Assembly (NCBI RefSeq): GCF_000336755.1
Contig: NZ_AOLK01000015.1
Span: 520,806 to 584,805 of the forward strand
DNA length: 64,000 nucleotides
DNA from: Haloferax elongans ATCC BAA-1513
Lineage (GTDB): Archaea; Halobacteriota; Halobacteria; Halobacteriales; Haloferacaceae
Direction: 5' to 3'
Part shown: positions 25,420 through 35,041 of the stretch, in pieces
Position numbering within the stretch: the stretch's first letter is position 1
How the letters are laid out: every line of letters starts with the position of its first letter
Notes under the pieces: model-generated
Databases searched by the model: none
What the model was told of the DNA's origin: nothing
Seen by the model: the letters and a program-made list of their open reading frames with translations, nothing else
Translations under genes and position numbers: made by a program

Positions 25420-25548
25420 ATGCAAGAATCCAAACTCAATGCATTGACGTTCGCACTGCCACTGATACCAGCCTTCGTGCTTGCAAGTTGGCTCGACGTA
25501 GCCAAGGCCGGTCTCGAAATTCTGCAAATCATCCTCGGCCTGTTCTGA
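25420..25548 (+). CDS. Small 42-residue hydrophobic ORF
   Basis: ATG 25420 to TGA 25548 encodes 42 residues beginning MQESKLNALT and ending ILQIILGLF, with one hydrophobic segment (FALPLIPAFVLASWL) and a second weakly hydrophobic one. It looks like a small membrane protein. Upstream AT-rich DNA could provide the promoter. No homology can be named. Confidence 0.5.
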   Translation: MQESKLNALTFALPLIPAFVLASWLDVAKAGLEILQIILGLF

Positions 25549-25562
25549 TACGACGGGGGACT

Positions 25563-25721
25563 TCACAGCCACTCCCCCGCCTCCGTCTGGCAGTTAGAAC
25601 ACAGTGGATAGTCGTGTGACCGTCTGCAGTTGCTGGGGCAGAGACGAACGTGGCGTTCACAGTCGGCCGACGAACCGACCTGTTTACACCGAATCGGTGA
25701 CGAGCCACTCGTATGAGCCAC
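25563..25721 (-). CDS. Possible small cysteine-rich ORF
   Basis: From GTG 25721 to TGA 25563 a 52-residue frame carries six cysteines (CKQ, DCERH, LCPSNC, LCSNC) that could bind one or two zinc ions, ending QTEAGEWL. Against it, its start overlaps the ATG of the oppositely oriented gene at 25713 by nine bases, and the composition is not acidic. I treat it as a candidate only. Confidence 0.3.
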   Translation of the reverse strand: MAHTSGSSPIRCKQVGSSADCERHVRLCPSNCRRSHDYPLCSNCQTEAGEWL

Positions 25722-25925
25722 GATTCGAGCGACGACCCGACTGTTCCGATTGTCTGCGACGACTGTGGCACGCGAACTCGCGTTCCGCTTTCCGACCTCG
25801 CGGACCTCATCGAACGACACAACGAGACGCGACACGACGGTGACTCGGTCGCTACAGTCGAGCCCGAACTCGCAGAACAAATCGCGGACCTCGTCACGGA
25901 AGACCTAGGACTGCTCGAAGAGTAG
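25713..25925 (+). CDS. Small zinc-ribbon-like protein
   Basis: A 70-residue acidic protein with an N-terminal CDDCG motif (residues 15-19) followed by TRVPLSDLADLIERHNETRHDGD, where the second metal pair could be His residues (HNETRH), forming a zinc-finger-like unit. The remainder is a helical acidic tail ending LGLLEE. Such small CxxC proteins are frequent in haloarchaea and mostly of unknown role. Confidence 0.65.
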   Translation: MSHDSSDDPTVPIVCDDCGTRTRVPLSDLADLIERHNETRHDGDSVATVEPELAEQIADLVTEDLGLLEE

Positions 25926-26082
25926 TGTTTCCTGCCGACCACGGCTGGTGGTGGCGTAGGTGAGTTCACGTCCTTCTGGTTCGGCCCCACGTCACGGTCG
26001 GTGAGTGCTTCCAGTTGTCACTTTAACCTAGTCGAATCTGGATGAGCGGCTCTGTTTTCCGATCGTTCTGACAGTTTGAAAA

Positions 26083-26102
26083 GGCGCTGCAGGATTGTGA
26101 AC
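26083..26102 (-). repeat. Partial copy of the tRNA-Arg 3' end
   Basis: These 20 bases repeat the tRNA segment 26199-26217 with a single inserted base. The copy lies downstream of the tRNA in its direction of transcription and is followed by TTTT. It might be an old attachment-site duplication or part of the transcript terminator. Confidence 0.6.
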
Positions 26103-26152
26103 TACGCCCGAGAACCTGCGCTCCGCGCAGAACCTCGGTCTAGTTCAAATCC
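26092..26152. repeat. Long imperfect palindrome downstream of tRNA-Arg
   Basis: The 61-base element is an inverted repeat built on the T-arm sequence: outer arms GGATTGTGAACTA and TAGTTCAAATCC, then CCGAG/CTCGG, then the inner stem CTGCGC (26116-26121), loop TCC and GCGCAG (26125-26130). RNA from either strand would fold into a hairpin of roughly 25 pairs. Elements of this style seem to be dispersed repeats; copy number in the genome cannot be judged here. Confidence 0.75.
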
Positions 26153-26197
26153 TTCGCGGAGATGATTCTCCGCTCACGTTGTTCGCGGAAGAATCAT

Positions 26198-26271
26198 GGG
26201 CGCTGCAGGATTTGAACCCACGGCAACTTGGTCCGAAGCCAAGCACTCTGTCCAGACTGAGCTAAGCGCCC
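26198..26271 (-). tRNA. tRNA-Arg (anticodon UCG)
   Basis: The minus strand reads a complete 74-base cloverleaf: acceptor GGGCGCT pairing with AGCGCCC, D stem GCTC/GAGT, anticodon stem CTTGG/CCAAG around loop CTTCGGA (anticodon TCG, decoding CGA), and T stem GTGGG/CCTGC with loop TTCAAAT. No intron and no encoded CCA. The acceptor, anticodon and T-loop positions are all canonical. Confidence 0.93.
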
Positions 26272-26365
26272 GACAATACTCCGTCTGTTGCCAACCATTT
26301 TAAATGGATTGATTCGCGGCGACAACTCCGCGCGATTTATACCAAGTCACCGAACAGTACGGGGT

Positions 26366-27220
26366 ATGTCTCTGGGAGTGCGGGCGCGCGGCTTTCTCGA
26401 ACTCACCCGGCCAGGGAACGCCATCGCCGCGGGCGTGCTCACGTTTACGGGTGCAATCGTCGCAGGGGGGACACTCGAAGACACGTTCGTCGTTATCGCG
26501 GCTATCCTCGCGACAGTATTCGCAACGGGGGCAGGAAACGCGATTAACGACTACTTCGACCGCGATATCGACCGCATCAACCGTCCCGATAGACCAATTC
26601 CGCGCGGGGCAGTCAGCGCCGACGCGGCCAAGTGGTTCAGTATTGCTCTCTTCGGCGGCGCGGTCGTTTCGGCGCTCGCGCTCCCGCTCGTCGCGCTCGC
26701 CATCGCGGTGGTGAACCTCACCGCGCTGGTCGCCTACACGGAGTTCCTCAAAGGGCTGCCGGGCGTCGGGAACGTCGTCGTCGCGGCCCTCACGGGGTCG
26801 ACGTTCCTCTTCGGAGGAGCAGCTATCGGCGAGCCACTCGGTGCAGTCGTCTTGGCCGTGCTGGCCGCGCTGGCGACCCTCACCCGTGAAATCGTCAAAG
26901 ACGTCGAGGACATCGCTGGCGACAAGGAAGAAGGACTTCGCACGCTTCCCATCGTCGTCGGCGAACGACCGTCGCTCGTGTTCGGGACGGGAGTTCTCGT
27001 CGTCGCCGTCCTCGCGAGCGCGGTCCCGTATCTCGACGGCGAGTTCGGACTCGCGTACCTCGGATTGGTCGTGCCCGCCGACGTGCTGATGCTCGCGGGG
27101 ACAATCCAGTCGTTTGAGGACCCAACGCTGGCACAGCGCCGCCTCAAACACGGGATGTTTCTGGCTGCCGCCGCATTCATCGTCGGCCGGGTTGCAGCGC
27201 TCGGTGGTGTTTCGGTATGA
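26366..27220 (+). CDS. Geranylgeranylglycerol-phosphate geranylgeranyltransferase (UbiA family)
   Basis: Digeranylgeranylglyceryl phosphate synthase (EC 2.5.1.42), an integral membrane prenyltransferase that adds the second geranylgeranyl chain in archaeal lipid synthesis. The 284-residue protein has eight or more helices and the UbiA aspartate motif NDYFDRDIDRINRPDRPIPRG (about residues 63-83; key DxxxDxxxD), with the second conserved region REIVKDVEDIAGDKEEGLRTLP (about 175-196). The frame opens at 26288, but ATG 26366 starts the family-typical SLGVRARGFLELTRPGN. An alternative UbiA substrate cannot be fully excluded, but menA, present elsewhere in this window, covers the quinone reaction. 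Confidence 0.88.
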   Translation: MSLGVRARGFLELTRPGNAIAAGVLTFTGAIVAGGTLEDTFVVIAAILATVFATGAGNAINDYFDRDIDRINRPDRPIPRGAVSADAAKWFSIALFGGAVVSALALPLVALAIAVVNLTALVAYTEFLKGLPGVGNVVVAALTGSTFLFGGAAIGEPLGAVVLAVLAALATLTREIVKDVEDIAGDKEEGLRTLPIVVGERPSLVFGTGVLVVAVLASAVPYLDGEFGLAYLGLVVPADVLMLAGTIQSFEDPTLAQRRLKHGMFLAAAAFIVGRVAALGGVSV

Positions 27221-27373
27221 ATGACCCCCATCGAAATCCAAAATCAGGATGGGATAATCAAAAAGAATATTACTTGCTCACGGTATGGTCGTATTATCCG
27301 ATGACTCCCGGCGAGCGGAAGCGTCATTCGATTGTCCACCTCGGAGCGAACGGTGAACAGCCGAGGTGCTCGT

Positions 27374-27985
27374 ATGTATGACCTCGGCCCCGACCTCGAT
27401 GCCGAGGTCGAACCGGGAACGAATCTTCTCATCAGTGGACCGCCGCTGACCGGCAAGCGAGCCCTCGCACTCGACATCTTGGCAGCGGGGACCGAGAAAG
27501 GAGAGGGTGCGGTTATCGTCACCACCAAAGACGGTGCCGAACGCGTCCTCAACGACTACGCGAAGCGCATCGACTACGAGGGGAAACCCGTCTCGGTCGT
27601 CGACTGCGTCACGCGACAGCAAGGTGTCGGCGACGTGCGTGACGACGAGCGTGTCAAGTACACGTCGTCGCCCGTGGACATGACAGGTATCGGTATCAAA
27701 CTCTCGGAAGTACTCCAGGAGTACTACCAGCAGCGTGGTCTCGAACAGAACCGCATCATGCTGCACTCGCTTTCGACACTCCTGATGTACGCCGACTTGC
27801 AGACCGTCTTCCGGTTCCTCCACGTCTTCACCGGTCGCATCCAGAGCGTCGGCGGCCTCGGCTTGTTCGCCATCGACGCGGACGCGCACGACGACCGGAC
27901 GATGAACACCATCAAACAACTGTTCGATGGCATCATCACCACCCACGAAGACGCGGAGCCCGACGTTCGCCTCGCAGGCGACTAA
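27374..27985 (+). CDS. KaiC/RecA-like ATPase domain protein
   Basis: A 203-residue protein with a RecA/KaiC-like core. Walker A is GPPLTGKRAL (about residues 22-31) and the alternating hydrophobic strands VIVTTKD, VSVVDCV, RIMLHSLSTLLMYAD and GLGLFAIDADAHD follow the KaiC order, the last being the Walker B-like strand. There is no second domain and no obvious partner. Haloarchaea encode many such single-domain proteins, some next to regulators. The ATG at 27374 has a GAGGTG ribosome-binding site eight bases upstream and is preferred to TTG 27332. Confidence 0.75.
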   Translation: MYDLGPDLDAEVEPGTNLLISGPPLTGKRALALDILAAGTEKGEGAVIVTTKDGAERVLNDYAKRIDYEGKPVSVVDCVTRQQGVGDVRDDERVKYTSSPVDMTGIGIKLSEVLQEYYQQRGLEQNRIMLHSLSTLLMYADLQTVFRFLHVFTGRIQSVGGLGLFAIDADAHDDRTMNTIKQLFDGIITTHEDAEPDVRLAGD

Positions 27986-28075
27986 CGAGTCGGTGGCGAC
28001 CGCCGAACGACTGCGCATCCGGCGCACGGCCGCCCGCCGTTTTTACCGACTCACTACTAACACCCGGTACCAATT

Positions 28076-28498
28076 ATGCCTAGCACCAGCAGCGACACGC
28101 TACAGGACCTCTTCGACCTCGAAACGATTGCGGTCGTCGGCTGTTCGGCTACGCCCGGCAAGGCCGCCCACGAGATTCCGGCGTACATGCAACGCCACGG
28201 CTACCGAGTCATTCCGGTCAACCCGTTTCACGACGAAATTCTCGGCGAGACAGCGTACGACTCGCTGGCCGACGTCGAGGAAGACGTCGACCTCGTCAAC
28301 GTGTTCCGGCCGTCGGACGAAGCGGGCGGCGTTGTCGACGCAGCAATCGAACGAGCACAGACGCGGGGCGACGTAGCGGCAGTCTGGCTCCAGTTGGGAA
28401 TCAAAGACAACGAGGCGGCCGCCCGCGCCGAAGAGGCGGGCCTCGCGTTCGTCCAAAACAAGTGTTACAAAGTCGAGCACGCTCGGCTCGTCGCCTGA
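28076..28498 (+). CDS. CoA-binding domain protein
   Basis: A 140-residue stand-alone CoA-binding Rossmann domain, related to the succinyl-CoA-synthetase alpha N-terminal domain. It has IAVVGCSATPGKAAHEIPAYM (about residues 16-36), VIPVNPFHDEILG and the C-terminal KCYKVEHARLVA. Members of this family are widespread and bind CoA; their physiological role is unclear. Start at ATG 28076, 90 bases after the KaiC-like gene. Confidence 0.85.
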   Translation: MPSTSSDTLQDLFDLETIAVVGCSATPGKAAHEIPAYMQRHGYRVIPVNPFHDEILGETAYDSLADVEEDVDLVNVFRPSDEAGGVVDAAIERAQTRGDVAAVWLQLGIKDNEAAARAEEAGLAFVQNKCYKVEHARLVA

Positions 28499-28534
28499 GT
28501 AGGACGTAGCAGTCCGGCTACCCAGTGACGAGCA

Positions 28535-29515
28535 TCAGCCTTCCCAGGACTCGAAGTCGCCGTAGACGCCTTTCGAGAGATAGCGCTCCGAGGAGTCGGC
28601 GAAGACAGTCACGACCGAGTCGTACGGGAGGTCGACCTCACCTGCGGCAGCGCGCTCGGCGAGGTCGACAGCCGCGAGGCAGTTCGCGGCGGCGCTCGAC
28701 CCGACGAGGTGACCCTCCTCGGCGGCGAGTCGCTGCATCTCCGCGTGCGTGTCGCGGTCGTCGATTTGGACGATTTCGTCCACGAGGTCCGGTTCGAACA
28801 GTTCGTTCGTCGCGGGGTTGTGCGTCCCGATACCTTCGGTCTTGTACTCGGCTTCTTCGACGTCGCGGCCGTGGAGCGTCGAGTAGAGCGAGCCAGCCGG
28901 TTCGACGGCGGTGACGTAGGTGTCTTCGTGTCGCTCGCGTCCGTAGCGGGCCATCCCCATGAGCGTCCCCGCGGTTCCGCAGCCGGCGACGAGTGCCCCG
29001 ACTTCGTCGTCGAGCGCGTCGTAGACTTCCGGCGCAGTGGTCTCGTAGTGCGCTTCGGGGTTGAGCGGGTTCGAGAACTGTTGTGGGACCACGGCGTCGT
29101 CGAGTTCCTCGGCGAGTTGGTGCGCGCGGTCGATTGCCCCGCCCATGCCGTCTTCGGTCGGGGTGTTGACGACGTCAGCGCCCAGTGCGCGCATCAGCGT
29201 CTGCTTTTCGACGCTGAACCGTTCGGGGACGACGAACACCGCGCGGATGCCGAGTTGGTTGGCAGCGACGGCGATGCCGATGCCGGTGTTGCCCGCGGTC
29301 GGTTCGACGACGGTCCCGCCCTCGGGGAGCGTCCCGTCGGCGAGCATCTGTTCGAGCATGTACTTCCCGATGCGGTCTTTGACACTCGCGCCGGGGTTGA
29401 ACGATTCCAGCTTCGCGTAGACGGGGACTTCGTCGGGCGATGCCTGAACCCGGACGAGTGGCGTCTCAGCGATGGTGTCGAGCACCGAGTCGAGGGGTTC
29501 GCGGTGCGTGGTCAT
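28535..29515 (-). CDS. cysK: Cysteine synthase (O-acetylserine sulfhydrylase/CBS-like)
   Basis: A 326-residue PLP-dependent enzyme making cysteine from an activated serine and sulfide. The PLP lysine is in NPGASVKDRIGKYML (about residues 39-53), phosphate-binding GNTGIGIAVA (about 78-87), and the glycine loop VAGCGTAGTLMG (about 176-187). Length is that of CysK; no regulatory CBS domains are present. I start at ATG 29515, giving MTTHREPLDSVLDTIAETPLV; the much longer open frame upstream is not family-like. It may also act in the cystathionine direction. Confidence 0.9.
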   Translation of the reverse strand: MTTHREPLDSVLDTIAETPLVRVQASPDEVPVYAKLESFNPGASVKDRIGKYMLEQMLADGTLPEGGTVVEPTAGNTGIGIAVAANQLGIRAVFVVPERFSVEKQTLMRALGADVVNTPTEDGMGGAIDRAHQLAEELDDAVVPQQFSNPLNPEAHYETTAPEVYDALDDEVGALVAGCGTAGTLMGMARYGRERHEDTYVTAVEPAGSLYSTLHGRDVEEAEYKTEGIGTHNPATNELFEPDLVDEIVQIDDRDTHAEMQRLAAEEGHLVGSSAAANCLAAVDLAERAAAGEVDLPYDSVVTVFADSSERYLSKGVYGDFESWEG

Positions 29516-29638
29516 ACTGGGGCAAATGTTGCCCCCGCTCCTGAACGTTATCATCCCGTCGTTGGGGGACGCGAAGTAACCACTCCCACCGCCATCGAGA
29601 GGTAGATTTAATGTTGCTCTGTAGACACCATAGCAGAT

Positions 29639-29861
29639 GTGGAACGTCTCCTCTCGGATGTCCGGGACGAACTCGACAGCGACCTCGAACACCAGAAATT
29701 CGGTAGCGTCCTCACTGGACGGGGTTGGCGTATGGGCCACAGCAACGTTCTTCGACTCTGTGGTCCGGGCACCGGAGGCAATCGTCGTCATCACGACTCT
29801 GATTGCCGCCGGAGCCACTCCTGCTGTGACGTGGTACGTGCTCAGCAAAAACGGAGTGTGA
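29639..29861 (+). pseudogene. Possible frameshifted small membrane protein
   Basis: Two overlapping frames look like parts of one protein. Frame of GTG 29639 reads ERLLSDVRDELDSDLEHQKF, a typical acidic haloarchaeal start, until about 29715; after that the other frame (the one ending at 29861) reads FFDSVVRAPEAIVVITTLI and WYVLSKNGV, a clean membrane helix with polar end. Joined, they give a ~73-residue protein with one or two membrane segments. The change falls in TGGACGGGGTTGG around 29717-29728, where a lost or gained base would explain it. It may be a real frameshift or sequencing error. Confidence 0.45.
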
Positions 29862-29891
29862 GGAAGACGGGGAGAAAAGCGAGTCGTCGCG

Positions 29892-30206
29892 CTACTCGGA
29901 CTGGTCGGCGTCGGCAGCCTCGTCGGTCGTGTCGGTCGCCGACTCGTCTGCGGGTGTCTCCGCCTCGGCGATGTGTGCGTCGGCGATGACGGCGTCGAGG
30001 TCGATACCCTGCTCTTCGGCGATGGCTTCGAGAATCGCGCGCTGTTCTGCGTTCTCGGCTTCGAGTCGGTCCACGCGGTCTTTCGTCTCGGTGACCGTCT
30101 CACGAACCTCGACGATTTGCTCGCGGAGTTCGTTGAGTTTCTTGTAGACGTCTTCGGCCATCTCTGCGACCTTCTGGAGCTTTTTCGCGGTTCCTCCGAG
30201 TGCCAT
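29892..30206 (-). CDS. DUF5798-like coiled-coil protein
   Basis: A 104-residue acidic protein, start MALGGTAKKLQKVAEMAEDVY. Residues about 10-60 form a heptad coiled coil (KLNELREQIVEVRETVTETKDRVDRLEAENAEQRAILEAIAEE), and the C terminus is a low-complexity acidic tail with Ala, Asp, Thr. It is in the same orientation as the ABC operon, 77 bases after the last permease gene, so it may be co-transcribed. Function unknown; the DUF name is by recognition of layout. Confidence 0.7.
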   Translation of the reverse strand: MALGGTAKKLQKVAEMAEDVYKKLNELREQIVEVRETVTETKDRVDRLEAENAEQRAILEAIAEEQGIDLDAVIADAHIAEAETPADESATDTTDEAADADQSE

Positions 30207-30283
30207 GTGTCGGTTCTCGAACTCCGGACTTGTACGACTTCCGGTGCTGCGAGAGAGACGCAAAAAGCAGCGACGAAGTGGCC

Positions 30284-31342
30284 TTAGCCGAGTTCGTTGG
30301 GGTCGACGCGTCCGACGACGAATCGCAGGCCGACGAGCGCGACGACACCAACCACGACAAGTCCTGTGACTGCAGCCTGTGCACCCACACCGGCCGTACC
30401 GATTGCGAGTCGCGCAGCCGTATTTGCAGGGTTCAGTGGGAGCAGCGACGTGCCCGCGAAGACGAGCAGGACGCCGAGCGAGTAGAGCAGTTGCGCGATT
30501 CTCCGGTCGGGTGCTGTCAGCGCCACCGTCGCGCCGAGGGTGACGACGAGCGCGGCTAATCCGGCAACCATCCCGAAGAGCCACGGGAGGTTGTCGATTC
30601 CGGTGCCGTTCAGTTGGAGCAGCACCATCCACGCGACCCCCTGAATCGGTGCGAGGGCACCGGCGGCGAGGACCTTCCCGTCGACGACGGCCGAGAAGCT
30701 CACCGGGGCGACGCGCAGGAGTTCGAGCGTCCCGCGTTCTATCTCTTCGGTCAACGAGTCGACGACGAGCGACCCGGAAATGAACACCGGGAGGAACAAC
30801 AGCAGTGGGACGAGCACCGTGTACGTGAAGCTGAAGTACGGGCTCGAAGTCCCGGCAGGCGGGAGCGAAAGCGGCGTCGTCGAGAGGTACGCGCTTCGCT
30901 CGGTGCGCTCGCTCCGTTCGAGTTCGCGGAGTGCGTCCCGCAGGCGGACGACCACAGCGGTCGTCTCGACGCCTGAATCGGGAGCGATAGCGAGCACCCG
31001 TATCCGCCCATCCTCTCCTGTCGAGGCCTCTATCACCGTGTCGGCGCGCCGTTCTTCGAAGGCGGTCATCGCCGCGTCGGTCGAGGGGTACGACCGCCCG
31101 GCGAGTCCGTCTTCGGTGCCGATTGCGCGCAACAGGTCCTCGACCGACTCGTCACCTCCAGTGACCGCGACATCGACCTGGTAGTTGGACGCCCCGGGGT
31201 CGTACAGCGAGACGAGACCGACGACGAGGAACGACGAGAACGCCGCCACGAACAGTTGGATAGCCAGCGCGAGCACGATGGTCTTTTCTTTGCCCAGACT
31301 CCCGAGTTCGCGCCGGGCGATGTCGAATCGCGGGTTACCCAA
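30284..31342 (-). CDS. ABC-2-type exporter permease
   Basis: A 352-residue membrane protein. After an N-terminal helix (about 22-45) comes a ~130-residue extracytoplasmic domain (NYQVDVAVTGGDESVEDLLRAIG), then five hydrophobic helices, including the ABC-2 signature LTEEIERGTLELLRVAPVSFSAVVDGKVLA (about residues 205-234), the cytoplasmic coupling helix of NatB-like permeases. Its ATG overlaps the end of the preceding permease-protease gene by eight bases, so the three genes 33173-34096, 31335-33176 and 30284-31342 form one operon. The cargo is unknown. Confidence 0.82.
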   Translation of the reverse strand: MGNPRFDIARRELGSLGKEKTIVLALAIQLFVAAFSSFLVVGLVSLYDPGASNYQVDVAVTGGDESVEDLLRAIGTEDGLAGRSYPSTDAAMTAFEERRADTVIEASTGEDGRIRVLAIAPDSGVETTAVVVRLRDALRELERSERTERSAYLSTTPLSLPPAGTSSPYFSFTYTVLVPLLLFLPVFISGSLVVDSLTEEIERGTLELLRVAPVSFSAVVDGKVLAAGALAPIQGVAWMVLLQLNGTGIDNLPWLFGMVAGLAALVVTLGATVALTAPDRRIAQLLYSLGVLLVFAGTSLLPLNPANTAARLAIGTAGVGAQAAVTGLVVVGVVALVGLRFVVGRVDPNELG

Positions 31343-33172
31343 GGGAACTCACCACCTGAAGGTTGTAGACGACGTGAATGCCGATTGCGGCGACCAACGC
31401 GAGCGCGTAGGCCGACCGTCCACGCGTGGCCCCGAGTGCCGTCACCGTGGCCGTCACGGCGTGCAGGACGAGCGGTGCGAGGAGGAGGCCCGTGGCTGCG
31501 ACGACGCCGATACCGGATGGCGCGAACGCTGCTTGCCCGAGCGTGAGCGATGGGAGGCCGACGAGTTGGACGATGGCCGTGAACTTCTCGCCGACGAAGA
31601 AGCCGAAGCCCGAGAGCGCGCCGAGCAGGAGTGAGACGCGAATCGTCCGGGCGAACCGTGCCTTCTCGAAGGCGGCGTACACGTGGAGGCTCTTCGCCAA
31701 CTCCTCGACCACTGCGACGGCGAGGAGGACAAGCGGAATCGTCAGGTCCACCGGGAGGACGTACAAGACGGCGATGACCAGCAGTTCGGCGATGAAGACG
31801 AACGGAATCGACAGCGCCGAGAGCGTCGCGACCGACCGTGGACGAGAGATTCGACTGTCGAGCGCGTCGAGGAACTTCAGCGGGACGGGACGCTGGGTGA
31901 ACATATCCTCCTCGCGGTAGACGCCGGTGCCGAGGAGGAACAAGACGAGCGCGGCGAGGAGAATCGGGCCGACCGAGAACGCGAAGTCGCCGAGCGACAC
32001 GGCCGTTCCACTCAAGTCGCGGACGACCAGCGTGAGCGGCGAGATGAGCGCGATTGGCGTCACGTTCGTGAAGATAGCCGGAACGAACGTGTAGGTCGTC
32101 AGGAACACCGAGATAGTCACGGTGACGAAGGTGAGTTCCTTGAACGACCGCGCGAACATCGCGCCGACGAAGGTCGCAGAGAGGAACAACAGCCCGATTG
32201 GGACGACGGCGGCGACCGAAACCGGCCCGCCGCCGATTGCGAGCGCGATGGCGACCGTGAGACCGACCATCCCTGCGAGGTACGGCACGGTCTTTCCGGC
32301 GACGATGTCACCGGGCGTCACGGGCGCGACGAGGAGGAGTTCGCCGCGGCGATTCACACGCTCGTTGAGGATGCTCGACCCGTAGGCCTGAATGACGAAG
32401 TTCATCGGGACGAGGAACGCGAAGGCGAGAACCAGCGATGCGAAGGGGAACGGTGGGCTGATGCTCGCTGGCGACCCGCTGGTATCACCGCCGAGGAAGC
32501 CACCCGCGCCGCCGACGTCCGGTGCTGCTATCGGCCCGTCGTCTGCTGCGGCGGCACCACTGGCTGCCGAAGAGCCGGATGTTCCGCCTGCTTGTCCGTC
32601 GGTGTCGCTATCGGACGAGCCACTACCGCCGTCCGCTCCTGTGGCGTCACCGCCGGTACTTCCACCACTGCCGCCTCCGTCATCGACGCGACTTCCGGGC
32701 GGGACGAGCGCCCCGCGCTCTCGATATTGGAGGTTCACGACGACGGGAAACGCCGCCGTCTGGTTCGACTCGCGGAGCATCTGGCGTTCGTTGTAGGTTT
32801 GAACCGCGTCACGGAACGCTTCGTAGGCGGCCATCCCGGTCGGCGTGTCAGTGACCGAGACGTGCGTCTCGCTGACGATGAGTTCGACGTTCGGGTCGGA
32901 GACCGACCGCGGGTCGAGAACCGTCGATTCCTCGACAGCGTCGTAGTACGGACTATCGGACGCGACGCCGACTCGATAGAGGTCTTTGTCGATTGCAACG
33001 CCACCGCTAGCAGCCCCGAGTGCGACACCGCCAGCGACGAGGACGGCGATGACCCCGAGGATAATAGTCCGGCGGTCGAGCGTCCCGGCGGAGCGCGTGA
33101 CCTCCCAGCGAGCGATTCTGGCTATCGCACGGGCGTGTGCGGCGAGGCGGGACTTCAGTCCGGTGTCGTCGG

Positions 33173-33176
<4 letters not shown>
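31335..33176 (-). CDS. ABC permease fused to PrsW-type intramembrane metalloprotease
   Basis: A 613-residue fusion. Residues 1-415 form an ABC-2 permease: N-terminal helix (38-60), extracytoplasmic domain, a Gly/Ser/Asp-rich linker (about 165-235), then helices with the coupling motif LNERVNRRGELLLVAPVTPGDIVAGK (about 270-295). From about residue 450 comes a PrsW-like protease with its conserved motifs intact: EELAKS (491-496), FFVGE (526-530), His 572, and HVVYN (601-605). PrsW proteases cut membrane proteins; fusion to a transporter suggests processing or control of a membrane substrate in the same complex. It overlaps both neighbours by a few bases. Confidence 0.85.
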
Positions 33177-34096
<920 letters not shown>

Positions 34097-34239
34097 TGCC
34101 AGACCTTCACGCGGGACGGGATAAAAGGGTTCGCGCGGGATTTCAGAACTGATAGGCTTCGTCTCCGGAGGACAACAGTTCCGAGGCGCATCATCGTCGG
34201 AAGACAACAGTTTCGTCGCTCCATGGTGAATGGAAAGTC

Positions 34240-34455
34240 ATGCCCGCCGACGATTTCCTGACACCCGCGTTCGTCCTCTTCGTCGGTGGATTCGTGGCGG
34301 CGATGTTCTTTTTCGGGGCGCTCTTGGCCAGCGTCGCGGGCGGCGGCTCAGACATCGTGAATGGGTTGGCGTTCGCGCTCGCCGGGCTCGGTGGAGTGTT
34401 TCTCGTCGTGGGTGTCGTCGGCGCTGGCGTGTTGAAACTGTTGGGCGACGACTGA
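34240..34455 (+). CDS. Small two-helix membrane protein
   Basis: A 71-residue protein with two transmembrane helices (about 12-33 and 43-68), the first rich in Phe, start MPADDFLTPAFV. It is divergent from the exporter operon and 37 bases ahead of a Tat-exported protein. Not assigned to a family; genuine by composition and start context. Confidence 0.65.
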   Translation: MPADDFLTPAFVLFVGGFVAAMFFFGALLASVAGGGSDIVNGLAFALAGLGGVFLVVGVVGAGVLKLLGDD

Positions 34456-34492
34456 CCAGAAGATACTCACCGGGTTGTTGTCAGACACGCGT

Positions 34493-35020
34493 ATGGTCAG
34501 CATCGATAGACGAACGTTTCTTGGCGTCGCTGGCGCGTCGGTTTTGGGTGCGAGTTCGAGATGTCTCGGCCGTGCCGCGGTGGTCCCGTTGCGGGAAACC
34601 GACCTCGACGGGGTGGGAATGCTTCCGCTAAACGTCCAAGGAGACGCCACCATCGTAACGACCCACGTCGTCGGCCACCGCGGTCCCGACGACGTCTTCG
34701 CGGAGAAGCCAGTCGGTCTCGTCGTCGCCAACCAGACGGCGTCGGCTGCCGAGATGAGTATCTCCGTCGAACGCCGCGACCTCCTTTCGTGGACTTCGCT
34801 GTACGACGCTCGCCACAGTCTCGCGGCAGACACCAGAATCAACTTCGTCCTTCGAGACCCCGCAGCCTACCGGATTCGAGTCTCGACGCCCAACCACGAG
34901 GATGAAATGCAGATAGCGAAATCGGAGTTCGACTGCAACGAAAAAGCGTTCAGCCTCGTCGCAACCGACGAGGGCATCGACCAATCGTCGATTTCGACGA
35001 CGATGGGCTGTGGCCTCTAA
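34493..35020 (+). CDS. Tat-exported hypothetical protein
   Basis: A 175-residue protein. MVSIDRRTFLGVAGASVLGASS is a Tat signal with the twin arginines at residues 6-7, then a cysteine in ASSRC in a lipobox-like position, though not a canonical one, so a lipoprotein is uncertain. The mature part is a small beta-rich domain (VVANQTASAAEMSISVERRD, FVLRDPAAYRIRVST) with two more cysteines near the C terminus. Function unknown. The frame begins six codons earlier, but ATG 34493 starts the signal. Confidence 0.7.
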   Translation: MVSIDRRTFLGVAGASVLGASSRCLGRAAVVPLRETDLDGVGMLPLNVQGDATIVTTHVVGHRGPDDVFAEKPVGLVVANQTASAAEMSISVERRDLLSWTSLYDARHSLAADTRINFVLRDPAAYRIRVSTPNHEDEMQIAKSEFDCNEKAFSLVATDEGIDQSSISTTMGCGL

Positions 35021-35041
35021 CGGCCTTCGACCGCGTTCAGC

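Noticed and set aside
26083-26271. A second tRNA gene in the palindrome
   Set aside because: Only T-arm-like pieces present; no acceptor and anticodon arms can be folded.
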